A DNA stretch of 64,000 bases from Flavobacteriales bacterium (GCA_016712535.1 JADJQW010000003.1:389001-453000); one strand, 5' to 3'. Numbered from the stretch's first letter, positions 1 through 9,326 are shown. Notes: a model not told the origin generated them from the sequence alone. Translations and numbers: made by a program.

Positions 1-1
1 C

Positions 2-97
2 TTAGCCGATTACGCCCACGCGCTCTTCGACAAGCTCAGCACCTTGGAGCGCAAACGCGCAGGCAACGATTCGAACCCGACCAAACCCGACCCTTGA
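2..97 (+). CDS. 3' end of an unidentified gene (partial)
   Basis: An open frame enters from the left edge and ends at TGA 95-97, giving 31 residues that finish in a polar, proline-rich tail (SNPTKPDP). The stop lies one base before the next start, so the two genes are probably co-transcribed. The fragment is too short to assign a family. It is called coding because the frame is open to the edge and ends immediately before an evident gene. Confidence 0.5.
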   Translation, partial: LADYAHALFDKLSTLERKRAGNDSNPTKPDP

Positions 98-98
98 T

Positions 99-941
99 AT
101 GGATACCATCGATGGCCTCATCGCCCGCGTGCAGGGCGCGCTCAACGGAACCTTGAATACCCTGATCGACCGATCGCCCACCTTGCTCCTCGCAGCCTTG
201 GTGCTACTGATCGGCTGGCTTGTGGCGCGGGCCATGCGGTGGCTGATCCAGCGGTTGAGCGTGGTAGGCCGCTTGGAGCGCTTGGCGGAAAGGACCGGTT
301 TCAGCAAGCTCCTTGTACGGGCCGGCGCCACCAGCCTGGGCACCCTGCTCGGCGTGATCGTCTTCTGGTCCGTGATGCTCGGCACCGTCATGCTCACCGC
401 CGAGGTCCTGGGCATGACACCGGTGATCAACGGCATCGAGCGCGTGTTCGCCTATCTGCCCACCCTGTTCGCTGCGCTGGCGGTGTTCGTGCTCGGTTTC
501 TGGCTCGCCGACAAGGCGCGCTTCGTCATGGGAAGCATGGGCGAGGCCATGGGCATCGGGGGCGGCAAGGTGATCGGACGCATCCTCTTCGTGGTGATCC
601 TGCTCTACATCACCATCACCGCGCTCAACGTGGCCGGTGTTGATACCACCCTCATCACCAGCAATATCCTGATCGTCGTGGGCTCGCTCTTCGTCGCATT
701 CAGCATCGCGTACGGATTCGCGGCCAGGGACATCCTCGCGAACATCCTCAGCAGCTACTACGGCAAGGACCGCTTCACTCCGGGCATGCGCATCCGCATC
801 GGGCAGGATGAAGGCGTGATCACCCGCATCGACAGCATCCGGATCGCACTGCGCTGCGGTGATCGCGAAGTGCTCATCCCCACCGCACGGCTCATCAGTG
901 AGCGCATCGAGGTGCTCGACCAGGCGGCTGAACAACCATGA
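99..941 (+). CDS. Small-conductance mechanosensitive channel family protein (MscS-like)
   Basis: This 280-residue membrane protein has several hydrophobic segments in its first ~200 residues (around 29-45, 85-105, 120-140, 165-185 and 190-205). They are followed by a short soluble beta-type domain with the sequences FAARDILANILSSYYG and GMRIRIG. The last transmembrane stretch running into a small beta domain that ends in VLIPTARL is the MscS pore and beta-domain arrangement. Such channels open under membrane tension and release solutes during hypo-osmotic shock. The C-terminal alpha/beta domain of full MscS is missing, so this is a short family member. The ATG at 99 directly follows the previous stop. 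The family call is firm; the channel's actual conductance or ligand is unknown. Confidence 0.85.
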   Translation: MDTIDGLIARVQGALNGTLNTLIDRSPTLLLAALVLLIGWLVARAMRWLIQRLSVVGRLERLAERTGFSKLLVRAGATSLGTLLGVIVFWSVMLGTVMLTAEVLGMTPVINGIERVFAYLPTLFAALAVFVLGFWLADKARFVMGSMGEAMGIGGGKVIGRILFVVILLYITITALNVAGVDTTLITSNILIVVGSLFVAFSIAYGFAARDILANILSSYYGKDRFTPGMRIRIGQDEGVITRIDSIRIALRCGDREVLIPTARLISERIEVLDQAAEQP

Positions 942-1000
942 TCGCGGGTCCGTTTCCCGTTGCCACCTTTGCGAACCGAAACCCAACTTAACCGCCGTCC

Positions 1001-1960
1001 ATGAGAATCGTCCGCATCTGCCTATTGAACCTCGCTGCTCTTTCAGCCATCAGCACCATCGCCCAGGAAGACATCGACCAGAAGGCCCGCGATGCCGCTG
1101 CTGCAGCGGCCGCTGCCCGCCACACCACCGACAGCCTCGATGGCAAATGGCAGCGCAGCGGCGTCTTCAGCCTGAACATGACGCAGGTGAGCCTCACCAA
1201 CTGGGCCGCGGGCGGATTCAACACCGTGAGCGGCATCGCCATGTTCAATGGGGCGGCCAATTGGAAGAAGGGGCGCCGCGCCTGGGACAACAGCCTGGTG
1301 CTCGCTTTCGGCGGCCAGCAGATCGAGGATGGCGATCCGGTGAAGACCGATGACCGCATCGAGCTGAACAGCAAGTACGGCTACGACCTCAAGAAGCATT
1401 GGTACCTGGCCGGCGTGTTCCAGTTCCGCACCCAGTTCACTGAGGGCTTCAACACCGATGGCACGCGGATCTCGAATTTCCTCGCGCCCGCCTACGGCCT
1501 GCTCGGCCTCGGCCTCGATTACAAGCCCAACGACAACTTCACGGTGTTCATCTCGCCGGCCACGGCGCGCCTGGTGATCGTGAACGATGAGCTGCTCTGG
1601 GGCGGGAGCACCGATCCCGAGCTGCGCGTCTATGGCGTGAAGAACGGCAACACCACCGAGCTCGAGGCGGGCGGCTACCTGCGCTTCATGTACAAGGCCG
1701 AATTGGCCAAGAACATCAGCTTCATGACCCGCGGCGACATCTTCAGCAACTACCTGCGCGAGCCCGGCAATATGGATGTGACCTGGGAAACGCTCTGGAC
1801 CTTCAAGGTGAACGACTGGTTCGCGGCCACGCTGAACACCTTGCTGCTCTATGATCACGACACCAATCTGCCGAAGAAGGATGCGGAAGGCGTTCCTTAC
1901 GCGGGCCCTGCCACGCAGTTCAAGCAGACCTTGGGCATCGGCCTCACGGTGAAGCTCTGA
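1001..1960 (+). CDS. DUF3078 family outer-membrane or periplasmic protein
   Basis: 319 residues with an N-terminal signal peptide ending near AISTIAQ and an alanine-rich stretch directly after it. The rest alternates short beta-strand-like segments with tyrosine and tryptophan (SLTNWAAGGFNTVSG, LNSKYGYDLKK), typical of DUF3078 proteins of Bacteroidota. These are predicted outer-membrane beta-barrels of unknown role. A CACCTTTG box at 964-971 could be its -7 promoter element, giving a leader of about 25-30 nt. It is followed by a strong hairpin at 1979-2005. The family is recognised from the NWAAGG segment and overall pattern; function is unassigned. Confidence 0.8.
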   Translation: MRIVRICLLNLAALSAISTIAQEDIDQKARDAAAAAAAARHTTDSLDGKWQRSGVFSLNMTQVSLTNWAAGGFNTVSGIAMFNGAANWKKGRRAWDNSLVLAFGGQQIEDGDPVKTDDRIELNSKYGYDLKKHWYLAGVFQFRTQFTEGFNTDGTRISNFLAPAYGLLGLGLDYKPNDNFTVFISPATARLVIVNDELLWGGSTDPELRVYGVKNGNTTELEAGGYLRFMYKAELAKNISFMTRGDIFSNYLREPGNMDVTWETLWTFKVNDWFAATLNTLLLYDHDTNLPKKDAEGVPYAGPATQFKQTLGIGLTVKL

Positions 1961-1978
1961 TCGCCGCCATTCCCCTTT

Positions 1979-2005
1979 GCGAAGGCCGCCATGCGCGGCC
2001 TTCGC
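1979..2005. terminator. Bidirectional hairpin between convergent genes
   Basis: Ten-base arms, GCGAAGGCCG and CGGCCTTCGC, flank a 7-base loop. The hairpin sits between the stop of the DUF3078 gene (1960) and the stop of the convergent glycosyltransferase gene (2006). There is only a weak T-run on either side. The position between two convergent genes and the perfect stem support a terminator for both. Confidence 0.7.
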
Positions 2006-3973
2006 TCATTCTGGAGGGAAACGGCCTAGCCAAGGAATCGGGCCGAGCACCGCATCGCGCACCGGATTCGCATCGCGGCGAAGCACGGTGAAGGAGCGCA
2101 CGTGCAGTGGGCCTCTGCTTCGGTTGTGCACATAGGTGCGCAGCCGGGCCCCATGCGCAGCGCCTGAATACGACGGGCACAAGGCCACCACCAGGGAGCT
2201 TTGTCCATCAGCACGAAGCGCTGGCTGCAATTCACCCGTGCGGTAGAACATCGAACTGTCGGCACCGTGCAGTTCCGCTACGATCGCAGCATCGGCATCC
2301 GGACCGAAGCCCTCCACATCCAACACCACCTCGATTGCATCGGCTGCATCGTGCGCAACGCTGTCCAGGCCGATCTCGATCAGCATCCCGAATTCGTTCC
2401 CCGCCATGTCCCATCCGGTAGGGATGCGGGCGACCCATTCGCTCACCTCCCACGGACCAAGCTGATGCGACGGATCCAGATGCGCCACCGTGTCGCGGTC
2501 GAAGCGCTGGTTGGCAACAGGCGTCCTGCTGAAGCTCAGCACCTGCCCTTCAACCAGGTCGCGACGGCCCGCCAGTCGCGGGAAGCGCTGCTGAACCATG
2601 CCGGGCGTCTCATCCATGCCGCCGTTGCTGCGGCCCAGCAGCACGTGGTCGCCGGCATGCACAGCGAGGATCGAATCGATGCGTGCTTGCGGCATGCCAT
2701 GGATGTTCACGGCGTTCAACTCCTCCTCGGGCACGCCCCAATGGCGCTTGTAGAAATCGACCATGTGCCATTCGGTCTCGAAGAGCACGAGCACCCGGTC
2801 GCGGCCGAGCTGCTTGGTGGCGTCGATGGCCTCTTGGAGCATGGCTTCGTACTTCGAATGGTAGGTGACCGTGTAGTGCTTGCGCGAATGCACCAGCGAA
2901 TGCACGCTCACGCAGGCCAGAACGAGGATGCCCACTATCACTGCGCGCTTGGTCAAATGCCTCAGCCCTTGCAGGAAGAAGAGCGCGAGGTAGGGGAAGC
3001 TGAAGAGCACCACGGAGTATTGCAGCACCGGTGCGCGCCACAGGGAGTAGGCGTAGCCGATCGCCAATGGCAAGGCGCCCCAAAGGATGAGCATCCATTT
3101 CGTCGGAGCGGGCAGCGTTCCTGATCGGAGCGAAAGCACCACGGAGATGATCACGGCCATGATGAGCGCGCCGCCCAGGAATGGCGACCAATGCGCGATG
3201 TAGGCGGCATAGTGCGGGAGCCAATCCGCACCGGGCGCTTGCAGCCAGCCCGACAAGCCACCTTGGTTGAGCTGGGTGAAGAAGATCGGCAGGTTGGGCA
3301 GGTAGAGCAGGCCGGCCGCACCGCATGCCATCAGCCACTCCTTGCGCTTCCCTGCAGGAGCGAGCAGCAGCCCTGTGACGGCCATGAGGATGGCGAGCAG
3401 CAAACTGAAGTGATGGACATAGCCGCTGGCCACCATGGCGAAGGCCGAACCGATGAGGGCTTTCCGATTGCCGAGGGCGAGCCAGCGCGTGAGCTGGTCG
3501 GCGAGCAGCGCGGTGGTGAAAAGGCCCGCAGCATAGGGCCGCGCAAGCTGACCGTAGAAGACGCTGTACTGCAAGGCGGCCATGAGCGCGGCTAGCATCA
3601 GGGCCGCACCGGGTCCGGTCCAGGCCATGGCGAAGCGGTAGAGCAGCCCGATGGCCGCGAGGCTCATGACGATGAAGGGCAGCTTCATGTCGGCTTCCTG
3701 CTGGGAGAAGACCCGGGACCAGCACCATTCGAAGACCTGCACGCCGGGCGGGTGCGTATCGTTGGCGATCACGCCATCGGTGATGGTCTGCGAGAGGGTG
3801 GGGTGGAGGCGGTGCAGCGCGCTGAGCTCATCATGCGTGTAGGGCAGGTTCGGGAGGTCCCAGAAACGCAGCACGGCGCCGATCATCACCAGCGCGAACA
3901 GGAGCCTCTTCGCCCACGGCTCACCGGGCAGCGCCGCGCCGCCATGCCTCCGGATGTGCGCGCGCCAGTCCAT
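2006..3973 (-). CDS. GT39-like membrane glycosyltransferase
   Basis: About 655 residues. The first ~370 carry many hydrophobic helices and the motif YTHDELSAL near residue 45, the acidic loop typical of polyprenyl-phosphate-sugar-dependent GT-C enzymes (GT39/ArnT-like). A second conserved patch, NDTHPP, follows near residue 70. The C-terminal ~280 residues are soluble and probably extracytoplasmic. Family members transfer a sugar from a lipid carrier to protein or lipid outside the cytoplasmic membrane; the donor and acceptor here cannot be told. ATG 3973 overlaps the smpB stop as TGATG, indicating translational coupling; an in-frame GTG at 3976 is an alternative start. Confidence 0.75.
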   Translation of the reverse strand: MDWRAHIRRHGGAALPGEPWAKRLLFALVMIGAVLRFWDLPNLPYTHDELSALHRLHPTLSQTITDGVIANDTHPPGVQVFEWCWSRVFSQQEADMKLPFIVMSLAAIGLLYRFAMAWTGPGAALMLAALMAALQYSVFYGQLARPYAAGLFTTALLADQLTRWLALGNRKALIGSAFAMVASGYVHHFSLLLAILMAVTGLLLAPAGKRKEWLMACGAAGLLYLPNLPIFFTQLNQGGLSGWLQAPGADWLPHYAAYIAHWSPFLGGALIMAVIISVVLSLRSGTLPAPTKWMLILWGALPLAIGYAYSLWRAPVLQYSVVLFSFPYLALFFLQGLRHLTKRAVIVGILVLACVSVHSLVHSRKHYTVTYHSKYEAMLQEAIDATKQLGRDRVLVLFETEWHMVDFYKRHWGVPEEELNAVNIHGMPQARIDSILAVHAGDHVLLGRSNGGMDETPGMVQQRFPRLAGRRDLVEGQVLSFSRTPVANQRFDRDTVAHLDPSHQLGPWEVSEWVARIPTGWDMAGNEFGMLIEIGLDSVAHDAADAIEVVLDVEGFGPDADAAIVAELHGADSSMFYRTGELQPALRADGQSSLVVALCPSYSGAAHGARLRTYVHNRSRGPLHVRSFTVLRRDANPVRDAVLGPIPWLGRFPPE

Positions 3974-4422
3974 CACCGTTCGCGGTCGATGTCGCGCTGC
4001 ACGTCGCGCGCCTTTATGCTCTCGCGCTTGTCGAAGGTCTTCTTCCCCTTGGCCAATGCGATCTCGAGCTTGGCATAGCCGCTCTCGCCGATGAAGAGGC
4101 GCACCGGCACGATGGTCATGCCGGCGTCCTTCAGCTTCCGCTTCAGCTTGGCGAGCTCCGTGGCGTGCAGGAGCAACTTGCGGTCGCGCTTCGGCTCATG
4201 CACGAAATGCGGGTTGGTGCCGTAGGGGTTGATCTGCATGTTCCGCACCACGAGGTCCGGCCCAGCGAAGGCGCAGAAGGCCTCGTTGATGCTGGCCCCA
4301 CCCGCGCGGATGCTCTTGATCTCGCTGCCCTGCAGCACCATGCCGCATTCGTAGCTGTCCAGCAGGTGGTACTCGAAGCCGGCCTTCCGGTTCTTCACTT
4401 CGGGCGTTGTGCGCTGCGCCAT
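3973..4422 (-). CDS. smpB: SsrA-binding protein SmpB
   Basis: 149 residues, the usual SmpB length. It opens with KNRKAGFEYHLLDSYECG and contains GSEIKSIRAG and the family's NPHFVHEPKRDRKLLLH segment. The C-terminal tail (GKKTFDKRESIKARDVQRD) is the basic tail that enters the ribosomal A site. SmpB binds tmRNA and brings it to stalled ribosomes in trans-translation. The start at 4422 was chosen over the longer upstream frame because the preceding codons are antisense to lhgO and a TAGCTTCG promoter box lies at 4431-4438. No tmRNA gene was seen in the window. Confidence 0.97.
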   Translation of the reverse strand: MAQRTTPEVKNRKAGFEYHLLDSYECGMVLQGSEIKSIRAGGASINEAFCAFAGPDLVVRNMQINPYGTNPHFVHEPKRDRKLLLHATELAKLKRKLKDAGMTIVPVRLFIGESGYAKLEIALAKGKKTFDKRESIKARDVQRDIDRER

Positions 4423-4430
4423 GGATGGCG

Positions 4431-4438
4431 GCGAAGCT
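4431..4438 (-). promoter_or_regulatory. -7 promoter box of smpB
   Basis: TAGCTTCG on the minus strand, 8 bases upstream of the smpB ATG. It resembles the Bacteroidota -7 consensus TAnnTTTG with one change, and gives a very short leader. No clear -33 element was identified. Confidence 0.5.
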
Positions 4439-4459
4439 AACCGCGCGATCTTCGCCCCC

Positions 4460-5701
4460 ATGAGCAACGAGCGCACTTGGGACGTGGTGATCGTGGGCGG
4501 CGGCATCGTGGGCGCGGCCACCCTGTACAAGCTGCAAACGCGATTCCCGCGGTTCCGGATCCTCCTCCTTGAGAAGGAGAAGGGCCTGGCCGACCACCAG
4601 ACCGGCAACAACAGCGGCGTGATCCACAGCGGCATCTACTACAAGCCGGGCAGCTACAAGGCGAAGAACTGCGTCGACGGCCGGCGCGAGCTGGTAGCCT
4701 TCGCGAAGCAGCACGGCGTGAAGCACGACATCTGCGGCAAGCTGATCGTGGCGACGGACGCCGAGGAACTGCCGCGCCTGGAGAAGATCTTCAATACCGG
4801 CATGGCCAACGGCATCGAGGACATGCGCAAGGTCACCGCCGATGAGATCCGGGAGATCGAGCCGCATTGCTCGGGCATCGCCGGAGTGCATGTGGGCTGC
4901 ACGGGCATCATCGATTTCCGCGGCGCCACTGCGAAAATGGCCGAGCTGGCACTGGCCATTCAGCCGGAGAGCCGTGTGGCGCTCGGTGAAGAATGCCTGG
5001 GCATCGCTTCCGGCGACAAGGGCTCGCAAGTCCGCACCAGCAAAGGCACGCACCGAACTCGCTACGCCATCTTCTGCGGCGGCTTGCAGAGCGACCGCCT
5101 GGCCAAGGCCGATGGCGCCGTGGTCCGTGAGCGGATCGTCGGCTTCCGGGGCGATTACTACGAGCTCACCGAACAGGGCAAGCACAAGGTGAAGCACCTC
5201 ATCTACCCGGTTCCGGATCCGCGCTTCCCCTTCCTCGGCGTCCACTTCACGCGCATGACCGATGGAAGCATCGAGTGCGGCCCTAACGCGGTCTTCACCT
5301 TCAAGCGCGAGGGCTATGGCAAGACCGACTTCGACCTGCGCGACACCCTGGATGCGCTCACCTACGGCGGCACTTGGAAGCTCTTCCTTCGCAACATGGG
5401 CTATGGCATCAACGAGTACCGTCGGGCTTTCTCGAAGAAGCTCTTCCTGAAGACCCTTCAGCGGCTGATCCCATCGCTCACCATGGACGATATCGAGCCG
5501 GGCCGCGCCGGGGTCCGCGCCATGCTGCTGGGCACGGACGGCAACATGGTCGATGATTTCCGGATCGAGCGGCGCGGCAATCACATCCACGTGCTCAATG
5601 CGCCTTCACCAGCCGCAACGGCGGCATTGGCTATCGGAAGTCATATCGCGGAGATGGCCGCGCGCGAGTTCCGGATCGGCGAGGAAGCCGCTGTCGCCTG
5701 A
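4460..5701 (+). CDS. lhgO: L-2-hydroxyglutarate oxidase/dehydrogenase (FAD-dependent)
   Basis: 413 residues. The N-terminus DVVIVGGGIVGAATLYKL is the dinucleotide-binding fold, and the sequence NNSGVIHSGIYY is characteristic of LhgO-type flavoenzymes. The enzyme oxidises L-2-hydroxyglutarate to 2-oxoglutarate, removing a side product of malate dehydrogenase and related enzymes, usually at the membrane. The C-terminal stretch GRAGVRAM contributes to the FAD domain. It is divergent from smpB (37 bp between starts) and is followed closely by a thioesterase and a DUF4197 lipoprotein, probably as one operon. ATG 4460 was chosen because the longer frame overlaps smpB. Confidence 0.92.
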   Translation: MSNERTWDVVIVGGGIVGAATLYKLQTRFPRFRILLLEKEKGLADHQTGNNSGVIHSGIYYKPGSYKAKNCVDGRRELVAFAKQHGVKHDICGKLIVATDAEELPRLEKIFNTGMANGIEDMRKVTADEIREIEPHCSGIAGVHVGCTGIIDFRGATAKMAELALAIQPESRVALGEECLGIASGDKGSQVRTSKGTHRTRYAIFCGGLQSDRLAKADGAVVRERIVGFRGDYYELTEQGKHKVKHLIYPVPDPRFPFLGVHFTRMTDGSIECGPNAVFTFKREGYGKTDFDLRDTLDALTYGGTWKLFLRNMGYGINEYRRAFSKKLFLKTLQRLIPSLTMDDIEPGRAGVRAMLLGTDGNMVDDFRIERRGNHIHVLNAPSPAATAALAIGSHIAEMAAREFRIGEEAAVA

Positions 5702-5728
5702 GCCTTGCCGCAACGCCATCTTCGCCGC

Positions 5729-6142
5729 ATGCCGATAGCCAGGGTGCCCATCCAGATCCGCTTCGCCGACGTGGACATGGCCCATCATGTCCACAATGCC
5801 GTGTACCTGCAATGGTTCGAGCTGGCCCGCATGGAGCTGCTGCGGCGCTTCATCTCGCCCGACCACGATTGGAAGAAGCAGGGCCTGATCCTGGCGCGCA
5901 ATGAGGTCGATTACCGCAGGCCCATCCATCTGCGCGACCGGATCGAAGCCGAGTGCCTTGCCGGGCGCATCGGCACCAAGAGCTTCGACCTGCACTACCG
6001 GATCGTGCGCTTGAAGGATGATCAGCATGAGCTGTGCGCCGAAGGCCGGAGCGTGATGGTCTGCTTCGATTACGCGTCGAACCGATCCGTTGATCTGCTC
6101 CTGGAGTGGCGCTCGGCGCTTGTGAAACTCAGTGAACCATGA
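5729..6142 (+). CDS. Acyl-CoA thioesterase, hotdog fold (4HBT/YbgC-like)
   Basis: 137 residues of a single hotdog domain. The segment IRFADVDMAHHVHNAVYLQWFE carries the catalytic Asp and HxxNxxY pattern of 4-hydroxybenzoyl-CoA/YbgC-type thioesterases, which cleave acyl-CoA or acyl-ACP thioesters. The physiological substrate cannot be predicted. ATG 5729 was preferred to the upstream TTG at 5705 because a CATCTTCG box at 5717-5724 sits just before it. It lies 27 bases after lhgO and its stop overlaps the next start as ATGA. Confidence 0.88.
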   Translation: MPIARVPIQIRFADVDMAHHVHNAVYLQWFELARMELLRRFISPDHDWKKQGLILARNEVDYRRPIHLRDRIEAECLAGRIGTKSFDLHYRIVRLKDDQHELCAEGRSVMVCFDYASNRSVDLLLEWRSALVKLSEP

Positions 6143-6864
6143 AGAAGCCGATGCCCCGTTGCGCAGCGATGGCGCTCGCCCTATCGCTGATCGCGTGCTC
6201 GCCGCAGGACCTGCAGACCATCCTGGGTTCCACCAGCACGCCTTCAGCGCTCAGCAACGAAGAGGTGATCGCGGGCCTGAAGGAAGCGCTGCGCGTGGGC
6301 GCCGAGCGCACGGTGAGCAGCACCAGTGCTGCCGATGGCTTCTGGAGCAATGCGCTCATCCGGATCCCCTTCCCGGAAGAGGCCATCAAGGTGAAGAATA
6401 CGCTCACGGGCCTGGGCATCACCAAGCCGGTGGAGGATTTCGAGCACGCACTGAATACGGCAGCGGAGGCAGCGGCGAAGGAAGCCGTGCCCGTTTTCGT
6501 GGATGCCATCACCGGCATGACCATACAAGATGGATTCACCATCCTGCGCGGCGGTGAGAATGCGGCCACCAGCTTCCTTCGCGAGAGGACGAGCGCGGCC
6601 TTGCGCGCTCGATTCGCGCCCGTGGTGAAGAATGCCACGCAGCAGGTGGCCCTCACCAGCTATTGGCAGCCCGTGGCAACGGCCTACAACACCGCCAGCT
6701 TGTTCACCGGGGGCAAGGCCGTGAACCCCGATCTCGACGCCTACGTGACCGACAGGGCCTTGCAAGGCCTCTTCACGGTTCTCGCACAAGAGGAGAAACG
6801 CATCCGCGAGGATCCCTTGGCGCGCACGACGGCGCTGCTGCAGAAAGTGTTCGGTGTGCAATAG
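6139..6864 (+). CDS. DUF4197 lipoprotein
   Basis: 241 residues with a lipoprotein signal peptide ending at the lipobox LSLIAC (Cys20), so probably anchored in the outer membrane facing the periplasm. The mature part is helical and alanine-rich, with VIAGLKEALRVG near the start and SYWQPVATAYN near residue 175, as in DUF4197 proteins. No function is established. It overlaps the thioesterase gene by four bases (ATGA), implying coupled translation. Confidence 0.85.
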   Translation: MKKPMPRCAAMALALSLIACSPQDLQTILGSTSTPSALSNEEVIAGLKEALRVGAERTVSSTSAADGFWSNALIRIPFPEEAIKVKNTLTGLGITKPVEDFEHALNTAAEAAAKEAVPVFVDAITGMTIQDGFTILRGGENAATSFLRERTSAALRARFAPVVKNATQQVALTSYWQPVATAYNTASLFTGGKAVNPDLDAYVTDRALQGLFTVLAQEEKRIREDPLARTTALLQKVFGVQ

Positions 6865-6927
6865 ATGAGAACCGTCGGTTAACGCGCAACCCTCAACCCC
6901 TCAACCCTCAACCGTTCGCCAAGCGCC

Positions 6928-7827
6928 ATGCACGCCATCACCCTCACTGAACCCGGCACCGTGCTCGAGCCCAGCGAGCTCGTCCTCAATCCCGACGGCT
7001 CCGTCTACCACCTCGCCCTGCGGCCCGAGCAGCTCGGCGACCTCGTCATCGTGGTGGGCGATCAGGGCCGCGTGGAGAAGGTGAGCCGCCATTTCGAGCG
7101 CATCGAGCACCGCGTGCAGAACCGCGAGTTCGTGGCGCACACCGGCGTCTACCACGGCATGCACATCACCGCGCTCAGCACGGGCATCGGCACGGATAAC
7201 ATCGATATCGTGCTCAACGAGCTCGACGCGCTGGTGAACATCGATCTGGCCTCGCGCACGCCCAAGCGCGAGCACAAGCGCCTGCGCATCGTGCGCCTCG
7301 GCACCTGCGGCTCATTGCAGGAGGACATCCCTGTTGACAGCCGCATCGTGAGCGCTTACGGCGTGGGCCTCGATAATGTGCTGCACTATTACGCCTACGA
7401 GAATACCGATGCCGAGAACCGGCTGCTCAACGGCTTCCTTGCGCATTGCGAATGGCCGGACAACCTGCCGGTGCCCTACGTGGCTGCGGGCGACAAGGAG
7501 CTCATCGAACGCCTCGGCCACGGCAATACGGTGGGCATCACCATCACCTCCGGTGGCTTCTATGGCCCGCAAGGACGCCAACTGCGCCTGCTGCCTTCCG
7601 TCGATGGCTTGAACGAGCGCATCAGCGCCTTCGAGCACGAGGAACTGCGCGCTTCCAACTACGAGATGGAGACCAGCGCGCTCTATGGCCTCGGCGGCCT
7701 CTTGGGCCATCGCACCTGTACCGTGTGCACGGTGGTGGCCAACCGACTGCGCAAGGAGTACAGCAAGGACCACCACGCGGCGATTGACCGCATGATCGGA
7801 GAGTCTTTGGAGCGGTTAGCGGGCTAG
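6928..7827 (+). CDS. Nucleoside phosphorylase (uridine/purine phosphorylase family)
   Basis: 299 residues of the PNP/UDP phosphorylase fold. GDQGRVEKVSRHF is the phosphate-binding N-terminal region, LSTGIGTDNIDI corresponds to the STGIG motif, RLGTCGSLQ to the RxGTCG phosphate loop, and NYEMETSALYGL to the ME ribose-binding motif. The enzyme phosphorolyses nucleosides to base and ribose-1-phosphate in salvage; uridine phosphorylase-like is most likely but base preference cannot be read reliably. Upstream, at about 6886-6912, there is a short direct repeat of the unit AACCCTCAACC. The stop is shared with the opposing gene in a CTAG palindrome. Confidence 0.9.
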   Translation: MHAITLTEPGTVLEPSELVLNPDGSVYHLALRPEQLGDLVIVVGDQGRVEKVSRHFERIEHRVQNREFVAHTGVYHGMHITALSTGIGTDNIDIVLNELDALVNIDLASRTPKREHKRLRIVRLGTCGSLQEDIPVDSRIVSAYGVGLDNVLHYYAYENTDAENRLLNGFLAHCEWPDNLPVPYVAAGDKELIERLGHGNTVGITITSGGFYGPQGRQLRLLPSVDGLNERISAFEHEELRASNYEMETSALYGLGGLLGHRTCTVCTVVANRLRKEYSKDHHAAIDRMIGESLERLAG

Positions 7828-9326
7828 CGTCGCATCACAACGGCACGCAAGGCATGCACGGTCCGGCCATCGGCCCTGCGCAGGTCAATGAGCATGAGAC
7901 CAGCCTGTGGAAGCGGTACCAGTGATCGGCCCTTCGGGAGCATCGTTTGCATCAGCAGGCGGCCGGTAGCGTCCGAGATCCGCAGCATGCCAGCTTCATT
8001 GGCATGCACGCTGACTGCGTCGCTCAGCAACACCAAGGGGGATTCCTCTTCGGCGAGATCGGTTGCTGAGGTCGCTCCGAACGCGCTCTCATAGCAGCCG
8101 ATGTCGAAGGCCCCGCCTTGCGGTCGCGGCGCGCCATCGAGATCATCCATGACCACCGAAGCCACCGCCGCGGTGCCGCTGTTGACCTGCTGTGAGGCAG
8201 CCGAGGCCGCATGGAAATCGCTGCCGGGCGAAGCGAACAGGCTCGCTTGCGCCGGGGCCACCGCGCTGTTGGCGTCGTAACCCAATGCTTGCCAATCCGC
8301 AAGCGTGAGGATCGTCGCATCGCCATCGGGGCTGAAGCGCGAAGTGGCGATGTTGTGATCGCTCACGAAGCCTGGCAATGCGCTAGCGGCCACCACGATG
8401 CTCCCGCGCCATGGGTGCTGGTTGATGAGGATATTGTTGAGCACCTGGTTGCCGGTGCAGTCCTCGGTGATGTTCACGCACCAGCGCGCGTCGCTGGCGT
8501 TGATGATGGTGTTGTTATGCACCCGGTTGCCGGTGCTCGGCGCGCCGCCATCGATCTGGTAGAGGCTGATGCCGCTCGCATGGTTGTCGTAGAGCAGGTT
8601 GTTGAAGAAGGCCGAATTGATCACGCCATCGCAGTTGATGCCGCTCCCTCCGTTCACGCCGTTGCCATGGATGACGTTCCCGTAGACCTGCGCATTGCTG
8701 ATGGTGCCGTCGCCGCCGAGGCTGGCATCGCCGTTCATGTGGATGCCATTGGCGTTGTTGTCGAAGCAGTGGTTGAAGCGGATGATGGGGTCATCGGCGC
8801 TGTTGCTGAAGTAGATGCCGTGCTCATCCTCACTGCCGCTACACGTGTTGTGCTCGATGATCACGTGCTCCGCGAAGCCGGTGAGGATGCCCCATTTGAA
8901 ATTGCTGTGGCAGGAGTTGAAACGGATGGTGACGTGATCGCTCAGCGCGGTGCGGATCCCGGTGCGCGGCATGTCATTCACGGTGAAGCCTTCGACCATC
9001 ACCCAGCTCACGCCCTCCACGTTGATGCCGTCGAGGTTGTTGTAGGCGCAAGGGCTGGTGATCTGCACGCCCGCGTCGGCGAAGAAGACGATGGGATCGG
9101 CCGCGGTGCCGCTGTGGTCCATGGCCGCGAAGCCCTGATAGTTGCCGGGATGAACGAGAACCGTATCGCCGGCAACAGCGGTATTGGCGCCATGTTGGAT
9201 GCTGGCCCAGGCTGTGGCCAGCGAAAGGCCATTATTGGCGTTGCTGCCGGTGGTGGCGATGTGGTAGGTTGCTGCGTACAAGGGCAGGGATGCAACTGAT
9301 AAGAACAATGCAAGGGAGTGCTTCAT
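7824..9326 (-). CDS. Secreted right-handed parallel beta-helix protein with T9SS-like C-terminus
   Basis: 500 residues: signal peptide (MKHSLALFLSVASLPLYA), then the TGSNANNGLSLATAWASIQ opening common to choice-of-anchor parallel beta-helix proteins. Many short N-rich repeats follow (VIIEHNTCSG, PIIRFNHCFDNN, RVHNNTIINA), as in pectate-lyase-like PbH1 coils. It ends in a ~75-residue domain with DATGRLLMQ and LPQAGLMLIDLR, resembling a T9SS type A sorting domain. It is therefore probably secreted and surface-attached; polysaccharide binding or lysis is plausible but catalytic residues are not evident. ATG 9326 was chosen because it starts the signal peptide. Confidence 0.82.
   Translation of the reverse strand: MKHSLALFLSVASLPLYAATYHIATTGSNANNGLSLATAWASIQHGANTAVAGDTVLVHPGNYQGFAAMDHSGTAADPIVFFADAGVQITSPCAYNNLDGINVEGVSWVMVEGFTVNDMPRTGIRTALSDHVTIRFNSCHSNFKWGILTGFAEHVIIEHNTCSGSEDEHGIYFSNSADDPIIRFNHCFDNNANGIHMNGDASLGGDGTISNAQVYGNVIHGNGVNGGSGINCDGVINSAFFNNLLYDNHASGISLYQIDGGAPSTGNRVHNNTIINASDARWCVNITEDCTGNQVLNNILINQHPWRGSIVVAASALPGFVSDHNIATSRFSPDGDATILTLADWQALGYDANSAVAPAQASLFASPGSDFHAASAASQQVNSGTAAVASVVMDDLDGAPRPQGGAFDIGCYESAFGATSATDLAEEESPLVLLSDAVSVHANEAGMLRISDATGRLLMQTMLPKGRSLVPLPQAGLMLIDLRRADGRTVHALRAVVMRR

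Noticed and set aside
4196..5590. 464-residue antisense ORF over lhgO
   Set aside because: Shadow frame of the recognised LhgO gene.
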